From assembly GCA_017940955.1 (NCBI GenBank), contig JAGAXP010000143.1, positions 1-30,803 of the forward strand: a stretch of 30,803 nt of DNA, written 5' to 3'. The DNA comes from Oribacterium sp. GTDB taxonomy: Bacteria; Bacillota_A; Clostridia; Lachnospirales; Lachnospiraceae. The notes below the pieces were generated by a model. It was given only the letters and a program-made list of their open reading frames with translations. It ran no database searches and was not told where the DNA came from. The position numbers were made by a program, and so were the translations under genes. Every line of letters begins with the position of its first letter. Positions within the stretch are counted from its first letter, which is position 1. This document shows, piece by piece, positions 25,901 to 30,803 of this stretch.

Positions 25901-27874
25901 CTCGCCGGCGTCGTCGGATCCATAAGCGCAGTATTCTGGTACGTGGTGCTAATTGTATTCGTAGTAGCATGTCTTACATCACTTATATCAATGCTCACAA
26001 ATTTCGATGATCCGACGGATAGTGGTTCAAAGAATGGAACCCTTGCAAACGGTATCATTGCTGATGAAACAGACTTATTAGCAATGGTGAAGGATTCACT
26101 TGAAGAAAAGAACAAAAATTTCTCAAACATAATAAATGAGTCCCTTAACAACAGACAGAATTTTGCATATCAGGTTGGTTCTGTTGCAAATGAGAATGTT
26201 ACATTCTATGAAGCCGAGAGAGTAGTATTCAGAGATGCCTACGGTAATGAGCTTGAGCCTAATCATGTAGACCTTAATAACACCGAAGATATCCTTTCAA
26301 TGGCGTCAAGATATATACCTTACACTTTTAGAAACACTGTTAACCTTAAGGGTGATGACCTGTTGGCAGAACAAGAGATAAGGCAGTATTTCATTGATTA
26401 CTGTGAGTTTCTTTGGGCGGCAACACATCAGATAACCATCGAGGAATACAGACCCGGAAATTCGTCCATACAGGTTACGGGTACTGATGACGCACAGGAT
26501 ACATCCGGAATGGTGACAGACGCTGTCACAGGAGCTTGTCCCGAGGACGGAAAAGTAATGTGGCTTCAGGAGAATTACACTCCGAATATCGTTACGGAAT
26601 ATGATGATGACGGAAATGAGCTTAGTCAGCAGTGCTCAAGTTGTGATGTACCTATCACAAACGGAACAGGAAGTCACAAATCAGGACTTTGTTCACATCC
26701 AAAAGATGATGACCTTGATGTAGTACCAAGAATCGACGGATGGAGAAAGACAGAAGAATGGAGATGGGGCGTAAACTGCCTTAATGGTTATTCCTCCAAA
26801 GGTCACGGTGACCATACGCATAAGGTGCTCGTTGGATATGATGATGACGGAGATCCCGAATATGATTATGAATTTGAGGAATGCAAGCTTTCAAGCGGTA
26901 GCTATGGTGACAATAAATCATATCCAAAGGATTCAAATGGTTTAGGAGGATCATTCCATATCCATGAGAATGATCATATCCATAAGGAATATAAATGGGT
27001 TTACGAGTGTGGCGGACACATGGGAGTAGTTATCTATGTAACCATAGGAAACATTTCTAGACTTCCAGGCATGAAGCCCGCAACGGATATTGATTACGAT
27101 AAAGTCGGAAAATATGTGGACTATGATCCGGATGCTCTAAAGGTCCATCGTTCAAGTGGAGGACTCGGAAGAATAAATGCAATAAGTACCGGAACGAACT
27201 ACGGCATACAGGACCCATTTAAGGGACAGGCTTGGCCTGATCTTACTGATGACGAGATAAGAAGAATAACAGCCGGATGTTTAAGTGAACAAGGCTCATA
27301 TGAAGGAGTTCTATATGAAGCATCCTTGATAGTAAATATATGTGACAAAAAATCCATATATGGCGATAACCCGAAAGCAGTAATTAATTCTGGCTGGTTT
27401 GCTCCGGAAACACATGACTCTTATAGTTTAGGCTATTCGGTAAATGGAGGAACTATCACCCAGGAGATGCTCGATGCTGTTAGCAGAATATTACGAGGTG
27501 GAGAAAGAATAACTCATGCGGATGAACATGATTGCTTTTCTGATATATATCTGATTGAAGTGAATGGACGTAAATTGACATCCAGAGCAGATATAGAAAA
27601 CCGAGATAATTACATCCCGGGCGAGACCATTATTCATAGAAAGGGCGAAGATTCTGTATATAAGTTCATGACCTTTGCCCGCAATGATAGTGATCCATTT
27701 GGAACAACCGATCTAACCTTCACTTATAACTTTACAACCTCAACCGGCATCTTGGAAAAGGTTAATGAGACTGCTGAAAGTGAAGAACAGACAACACAGA
27801 ACACAACGGGTATTTTGGAAAAGGCTCAGGAAGCTGCTGGAAAAGAGAAACAAAACAAGAAAAGCAAGACATAA
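22991..27874 (+). CDS. giant single-span membrane protein with putative SleB-like wall hydrolase domain
   Basis: 1627 aa, GGAGGA site 10 bases before the ATG. Order: small N-terminal domain (1-120), acidic coiled coil (125-200), long disordered Lys/Glu/Ser/Thr region with a repeated TNL(R/K)DVT motif (to about 480), helical region (540-930), Ala-rich helices, one transmembrane segment (about 980-1002, AVFWYVVLIVFVVACL), then an outer region with cysteines (CSSC and others) and many His/Asp/Gly. Residues about 1425-1515 (ITAGCLSEQGSYEGVLYEASLIV, then a repeat of small helices) look like a SleB-type cell-wall hydrolase, with E1433 a candidate catalytic residue. It could be a wall-opening component of a conjugation system. 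It is co-transcribed with 27885. The topology is clear; the hydrolase call is tentative. Confidence 0.75.
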   Translation: MANLRSNDKNSIKLVIQAYASILEAFPEFFDLYQEYHINTYKLTEVTIQRNRSFERDLMHDDRMVVVTADTQTLGEFSVKLREKGIQAEFVGVGAFGPEFKAYSENVLVARYIDYEGIQDIKSEYLAEIEKQLEEEQKALEEAEELERSIEESLQEEPEETEEEPVEEEESSEEDEDSLVDDDFDDKKKKKKENKGSDTPSSVPNTGEISSYESPFENKKDEKNKGLSDNNASFETSQGTNLRDVTLDNLANDEIKAEDSSQKNDRTIKTTSTNQEAVIKPGEWSNEYKESQKKSPYETKTDGSYRNVTGASSDEPKKDITENKTYEPYRSVTEKRIDKPSKDLSEKKTGFGTAKATNLKDVTEENLGKTGTVKTTPITPDIVKKFDEIRDQVKDTTKRFESYCKDRFGGRSNREDPFKKKEKKAEENNPNYRGRNTSSVKLEELKEIKRQIDERSGKIDELNTKKERISKTGIYNFDSNAAGTKEKDIFSQGVNVNEWAFGNGNGKNPFNTKTKTEENRFTQSSTYANDSLFASEIIQTHTIDFTKEIMTQRTINTFKSLSDMKSVHQVGKIAGRVAMNAVMSGSDGQQVLRECYMYASPMMNYAMGSLLANGAMVNGAHTNISAGVFKNIFDEYMDVIGENSSLDTLKNNLLFDKLIHKSFADYTDAEIMQYFHIGKDKVGDFRSLQEKILKGVNINDADIIKKFGIDKKTLESWKSLMKGVNVGETNSLMSSLMETRNGGFLNMVRRFSDQNIANIICNMKCSDEAKKILLGMKKANIFDQAFLDDIMKKLKRVSSSEEAQQFISLLKAANQERLFRMPKFSQLMGSYFMLVSMKVGEALRDTDFGHGLRSFTQTARGLRTAYNSLINLINAYAKGVAKISIHATVKATQVASFMEKAKAGNVAKAVAKRFGFDNTLAKFGSKASAKLAGYLAKTSVGTAAKALVGKITSTAAYQAVSAAVSSASATLAGVVGSISAVFWYVVLIVFVVACLTSLISMLTNFDDPTDSGSKNGTLANGIIADETDLLAMVKDSLEEKNKNFSNIINESLNNRQNFAYQVGSVANENVTFYEAERVVFRDAYGNELEPNHVDLNNTEDILSMASRYIPYTFRNTVNLKGDDLLAEQEIRQYFIDYCEFLWAATHQITIEEYRPGNSSIQVTGTDDAQDTSGMVTDAVTGACPEDGKVMWLQENYTPNIVTEYDDDGNELSQQCSSCDVPITNGTGSHKSGLCSHPKDDDLDVVPRIDGWRKTEEWRWGVNCLNGYSSKGHGDHTHKVLVGYDDDGDPEYDYEFEECKLSSGSYGDNKSYPKDSNGLGGSFHIHENDHIHKEYKWVYECGGHMGVVIYVTIGNISRLPGMKPATDIDYDKVGKYVDYDPDALKVHRSSGGLGRINAISTGTNYGIQDPFKGQAWPDLTDDEIRRITAGCLSEQGSYEGVLYEASLIVNICDKKSIYGDNPKAVINSGWFAPETHDSYSLGYSVNGGTITQEMLDAVSRILRGGERITHADEHDCFSDIYLIEVNGRKLTSRADIENRDNYIPGETIIHRKGEDSVYKFMTFARNDSDPFGTTDLTFTYNFTTSTGILEKVNETAESEEQTTQNTTGILEKAQEAAGKEKQNKKSKT

Positions 27875-27884
27875 AGGATAATAA

Positions 27885-29687
27885 ATGGTAACTATCAGAT
27901 TTAAAAACTTTATAAGAAGAATATCCATGCTCACATGCCTTGCGCTCATCGTGTGCCTTATATTAGGCACACGGGATGTAAGCGCCGCAAAGAAAGAGTA
28001 CGGATACCTCTATTTCTACACCATAGACAGCGAGGAGATTGAGAAGCTTGAAACAAAAATGCTGGTGGGAAGAACATTCACGTTTCCTGATCCGGAAAAA
28101 TATAAGTATCTGGGTTATGAAGACGGTGAAGGAAACATCCTGTTTAATGAGCATAATGATGAAGTTCATGGAATAGAGTGGGTGGTAATAAATAAGGACG
28201 GAGAGCCGACAAGCAGGACATATAAGGCGGGCGATACCGTTGAAATAAAAGAAGGTGAGATGAGGTTCAGGGTTGTATCAGACAATCCCACACTCACAGG
28301 AGAAAACCTTATATCCACAAGCAGTAGGGATCACGTATTCCTAAACTTCTATACACAGAATGGGGAAGAGATCGAATCTTTAAGCAAAGAGATATTTAAA
28401 ACAGACATTTATGAATTTAAAGATCCGGATGATTACAGGGACAGCGATGGCCCGCTAAATGGAAAAGGTATCTACTGGTCAATAACTGACGAGGATGATA
28501 ATAAGTATCTTGTGAACAAGGGGGATAAAAAGACCTTTGAACCAGGATACTATGACATAAAGGTGATAACCGATGATCCTGTCACAGTAAATTTCTATTA
28601 TCCGGAAAGTGCTGACGGAGAGGACCTTCTCCAGAACGCTAACACAAATGAGTCGGTATACTCCGGTTCGTTATATAAGTCTTTTGAAGCTAAGGTCGGT
28701 GACACAATAACACTCTACAAGTCCCTCGGCACACTTGCCATGGACTACCGTGTCTTTAAGGGATGGCGGGAAGAACATGAAGGCACGGAAGATGATGATT
28801 CCGCAAGGCTATATAACGGTGGAGGAACATACAAGATCTTCGATAATGACGGATATGGACTTGGATTCCATGCGGTTTATGAAGAGGATGAAGACGCATT
28901 CGATCCATTTGAGAGAGATGCCAATGGAAATGAGCATGGAAACGTAAGTGAAAGCAAGATCTTCGTTAATGTAGATGATATCAACGAAGCTGTTGCACAT
29001 GGATACGAAGCATATATTGATTCGACAGGAAGAGTCACAAGAAACAACGCTGCAGTACAAATCAATGAAGATGTAGTTATAAAGGGAACGCCGGGAAAGA
29101 TAAAGGAAAGAAAAGATTTTACTTCGTTAAAAGAAGGCGGAGACATGAATAATCCTGAGGACTACGAGCTTGATAAGTATGGTAATCCTATTGAAGAATC
29201 TCCCCTTAAGGATGACCTCCAAATTAATGATGTTTTAAGACAGGATGACTCCGCATATTACATGGACATCATTGGAAATTCAATGATCTATTACAACAAG
29301 CTCACGCCTGAACACAGGATAGAGCTTGCATACAGAAGATATTCTTCGGCACAGACAGAGTCATACGCTAATATCCTTAAATCATGGGATGCTAATAAGA
29401 TAGAACGATTCATTGCCATAAACTTTGCCCTCTTGAAAGGCAGCTATCCGGCTGAGGGAGAAGATCTTATAGAGTGTGTTGCAGATGAATACAAAGGCAG
29501 TGACAGCATAATATGGAAATCCGAATACTTAAATGAGAAGGCGTATAGGAAACTGGTACAGCTAAAGAAAATCTGGACCGGTTGGTTGGATGAGTACTCG
29601 GATGGTCTGTATGAGGAGTATCTGGCCAAGGAAGGAAAGGGGTCTTCCGGCGGTAGTAAGGTAAAATCGGTAGCTTTAGGGCATTAA
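27885..29687 (+). CDS. secreted protein with InlB-like beta repeats
   Basis: 600 aa. The N-terminal signal peptide is a basic stretch then LTCLALIVCLILG, with probable cleavage after VSA (residue 34). Three beta-rich units follow, each starting with an F-x-x-x-Y/FYT-type strand: about 38-135 (YLYFYTIDSEEIEKLETK), 150-235 (HVFLNFYTQNGEEIESLSK) and 236-340 (VTVNFYYPES to FKGWREE and GFHAVYEE). The last has the K-x-G-D-T...F-x-G-W pattern of InlB B repeats. The C-terminal half (360-600) is helical with no recognised domain. AAAGGA precedes the ATG by six bases, and the gap to the previous gene is 10 bases, so it is probably a partner of the giant membrane protein on the cell surface. A role in adhesion or mating contact is inferred. 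Confidence 0.8.
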   Translation: MVTIRFKNFIRRISMLTCLALIVCLILGTRDVSAAKKEYGYLYFYTIDSEEIEKLETKMLVGRTFTFPDPEKYKYLGYEDGEGNILFNEHNDEVHGIEWVVINKDGEPTSRTYKAGDTVEIKEGEMRFRVVSDNPTLTGENLISTSSRDHVFLNFYTQNGEEIESLSKEIFKTDIYEFKDPDDYRDSDGPLNGKGIYWSITDEDDNKYLVNKGDKKTFEPGYYDIKVITDDPVTVNFYYPESADGEDLLQNANTNESVYSGSLYKSFEAKVGDTITLYKSLGTLAMDYRVFKGWREEHEGTEDDDSARLYNGGGTYKIFDNDGYGLGFHAVYEEDEDAFDPFERDANGNEHGNVSESKIFVNVDDINEAVAHGYEAYIDSTGRVTRNNAAVQINEDVVIKGTPGKIKERKDFTSLKEGGDMNNPEDYELDKYGNPIEESPLKDDLQINDVLRQDDSAYYMDIIGNSMIYYNKLTPEHRIELAYRRYSSAQTESYANILKSWDANKIERFIAINFALLKGSYPAEGEDLIECVADEYKGSDSIIWKSEYLNEKAYRKLVQLKKIWTGWLDEYSDGLYEEYLAKEGKGSSGGSKVKSVALGH

Positions 29688-29692
29688 GAGAG

Positions 29693-29729
29693 AAAAAAAT
29701 GGAACCCGATTTTGAGGTTCCATTTTTTT
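29693..29729 (+). terminator. intrinsic terminator after the surface operon
   Basis: Perfect stem AAAAAAATGGAAC / GTTCCATTTTTTT around an 11-base loop. The A-rich left and T-rich right flanks suit both strands. Confidence 0.92.
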
Positions 29730-29736
29730 AAAACAT

Positions 29737-29913
29737 GGCGAGCTGATTTACTGGCTTGCTGAAGTTTCTAATGCTTTTTCAGATGAAGAACTTGATGATC
29801 TTGCCAAAGAGGTAAAATCATTGAATCGGAGACAAGCAAATAGCTTGATAAAAAAAAGATGTTTTTCAAGGATTATAAATATTGTTATGAATGAGTATAA
29901 CAAAGTCGCATAG
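29737..29913 (+). pseudogene. 3' remnant of a decayed gene
   Basis: A frame open from 29716 to the TAG at 29911 encodes a protein-like C terminus (GELIYWLAEVSNAFSDEEL, then a basic helix and INIVMNEYNKVA). It has no start codon or ribosome binding site before the coding-like sequence begins just after the terminator. I read it as the tail of a gene cut off by rearrangement. A short real gene with an unusual start cannot be excluded. Confidence 0.4.
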
Positions 29914-29935
29914 AATGTGCATTTTGCGGGTTCTG

Positions 29936-30148
29936 GCGGTTGATGATGCGGAGTTCAGCTGTCGGCCGGCGTTGGAAGCTCTTAACCGCATGGTATTTTG
30001 TACCAGCTTGGGGAACCCACATGAAGGGCAAGCCTGGTGCTAAGCACCATTGACGGGTATTTTCCAAGCCGTTAAAGGGTCAATAAGTGGTTAAGGGCAG
30101 GTGTGCTGCCTACGACCACTAACGACCGTACCTTGGCCTTTTGGCTTC
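29936..30148 (+). ncRNA. candidate structured RNA with seven successive hairpins
   Basis: Locally GC-rich against AT-rich surroundings and without a gene-like frame. Stems: GCGGTT/AACCGC (29936-29941 with 29984-29989), enclosing GAGTTC/GAAGCTC; TGGTA/TACCA (29991-30005); GCTTG/CAAGC (30006-30033); TGGTGC/GCACCA (30035-30049); TTGACGG/CCGTTAA (30050-30075); AGTGGT/ACCACT (30086-30120) enclosing GGCAG/CTGCC; TCGC/GCGA (30137-30148). G-U pairs in the GAGTTC and TTGACGG stems fit the plus strand. I do not recognise the class. The length and compact multi-stem layout recall large bacterial ncRNAs such as raiA, or a ribozyme-like element. Confidence 0.55.
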
Positions 30149-30192
30149 GCAAAAGCGACCATTTGCTAGAGCAATATGCAGAAGGTGATGAA

Positions 30193-30675
30193 ATGACTAA
30201 AAACGAAGCGAAGGAAAGATTTATTGAATATTTAACGACAGAACATATATCATACAAGTTACTCAATGAAACTGGAAGGGTGGCTTCTTTGGAGGATGTT
30301 GATACAATATATCTGTCTTGTAATAATCAATATGTTATCGGTGGCAGGATTGAAACGTCCGTAAGATTCATGGAAGAACACTGCTATTGTCAGTCATACT
30401 TTTGCCAACCGGTGGCCTTTACTGAAGAGAAGGCAATTAAAGCGGCGCGTATGGTCAATTATATGAATCTCCACCTTGCATGGGATTGTAATACATTATT
30501 CGATCATAATTATTATTGCAGTGAAGAAGATGGGGATGTACTTAATGGCTGTTTGATCCGGTACGAACTATTTGATGAGTATTTTTATGAGACTATGAAT
30601 CATATTTTAAACTATACTGTTCAACAGATAGTTGATGTTTGCATACCTGTGATATTTCATCTTTGTATCTGCTAA
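30193..30675 (+). CDS. small Cys/Tyr-rich protein, YbjN-like (tentative)
   Basis: 160 aa from ATG 30193, which has AGAAGGTGATG just upstream. An in-frame start at 30103 would place 30 residues inside the structured RNA candidate and looks artificial. The opening TKNEAKERFIEYLTTEHI, the central beta region and the helix KAARMVNYMNLHLAWD loosely recall YbjN-type chaperone-like proteins, but this is a weak resemblance. Unusually rich in Cys (QHCYCQSYFC-like region) and Tyr. The C terminus (VCIPVIFHLCIC) is hydrophobic and may have been altered by an insertion downstream. Function unknown. Confidence 0.6.
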   Translation: MTKNEAKERFIEYLTTEHISYKLLNETGRVASLEDVDTIYLSCNNQYVIGGRIETSVRFMEEHCYCQSYFCQPVAFTEEKAIKAARMVNYMNLHLAWDCNTLFDHNYYCSEEDGDVLNGCLIRYELFDEYFYETMNHILNYTVQQIVDVCIPVIFHLCIC

Positions 30676-30777
30676 TTTAAAAATAAGTCAGATGGCTCAT
30701 TGAAAATTCAGTCACTCACAACTCGAAATGATGTATCCTTTCAGTAAGAACTTTTACTGGAAGGGGGATTAAGTGAG
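30676..30777 (+). other. intergenic sequence before the possible last gene
   Basis: Short AT-rich gap. It contains AAGGGGG (30761-30767) and GTGAGG (30773-30778), both possible ribosome binding sites for the next gene. It could hold the left end of an insertion sequence, but no inverted repeat partner is inside the window. Confidence 0.35.
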
Positions 30778-30803
30778 GTGCTGAATTTGGTAGATAAACA
30801 ACA
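30778..30803 (+). CDS. start of a truncated gene, possibly an IS21-type transposase
   Basis: GTG at 30778 (or TTG at 30787) opens a frame reading LNLVDKQQ to the window end. GGGGG lies 10 bases upstream of the GTG, and GAGG eight bases upstream of the TTG. The few residues resemble the opening of IstA-type transposases of low-GC Firmicutes, but eight residues cannot establish this. Confidence 0.3.

Noticed and set aside
30103..30192. Longer start for the small Cys-rich protein
   Set aside because: The 30 extra codons lie partly in the structured RNA candidate and have no ribosome binding site.

Overview
The window looks like part of a large plasmid, secondary replicon or other extrachromosomal element of an AT-rich, low-GC Firmicute. 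A rumen or gut Lachnospiraceae such as Butyrivibrio or Pseudobutyrivibrio is my best guess, by inference only. The basis is the AT-rich sequence, strong GGAGG-type ribosome binding sites, numerous intrinsic terminators and the types of genes present. No rRNA, tRNA, CRISPR array or chromosomal housekeeping cluster was seen.

Layout. Bases 1-890 are non-coding and extremely AT-rich, with dozens of (G/A)AATATAT units set 10 bp apart. They resemble a partition site or replication origin. After a small unknown gene (962) comes gldA (1591-2688), with a sigma-A promoter and two Rex-like operators. A DNA-metabolism block follows: a stand-alone dnaE polymerase (2849-6460); a coiled-coil protein and a DEDDh exonuclease (6643-8607); an operon with an unknown protein, an OB-fold-like protein and an SMC/Rad50-like ATPase (8779-12493); a second OB-fold-like protein (12642-13322); and, after an interruption, recJ plus an unknown partner (18118-20997). 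The interruption (13412-17860, minus strand) is a response regulator, a sensor kinase and a tannase/esterase-like lipoprotein, which look like cargo.

Bases 21057-22814 (minus) hold an unknown protein. Bases 22991-29687 hold two surface proteins in one operon: a 1627-residue single-span protein with a putative SleB-like wall hydrolase domain, and a secreted protein with beta repeats. They could belong to a conjugation or surface apparatus. The right end (29737-30803) has a decayed gene end, a GC-richer stretch folding into seven successive hairpins (candidate structured RNA), a small Cys-rich protein and the possible start of a transposase gene.

How it fits together. Six of the DNA-metabolism transcription units, including the small gene at 962, carry the same 28-bp upstream box: (T/C)TATCTGA, three bases, ATCCCC, three bases, CATAATTA. 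The cargo genes lack it. gldA instead has Rex-like sites, and both minus-strand cargo promoters have TTCAAG repeats at 11-bp spacing, suggesting control by the response regulator encoded there. The element therefore appears to run its replication/repair genes as one regulon and leave the cargo under host or local control. The shared 28-bp box, the phased AT repeats, the attenuator-like leader at 8697-8786 and the structured RNA candidate are the most novel signals.
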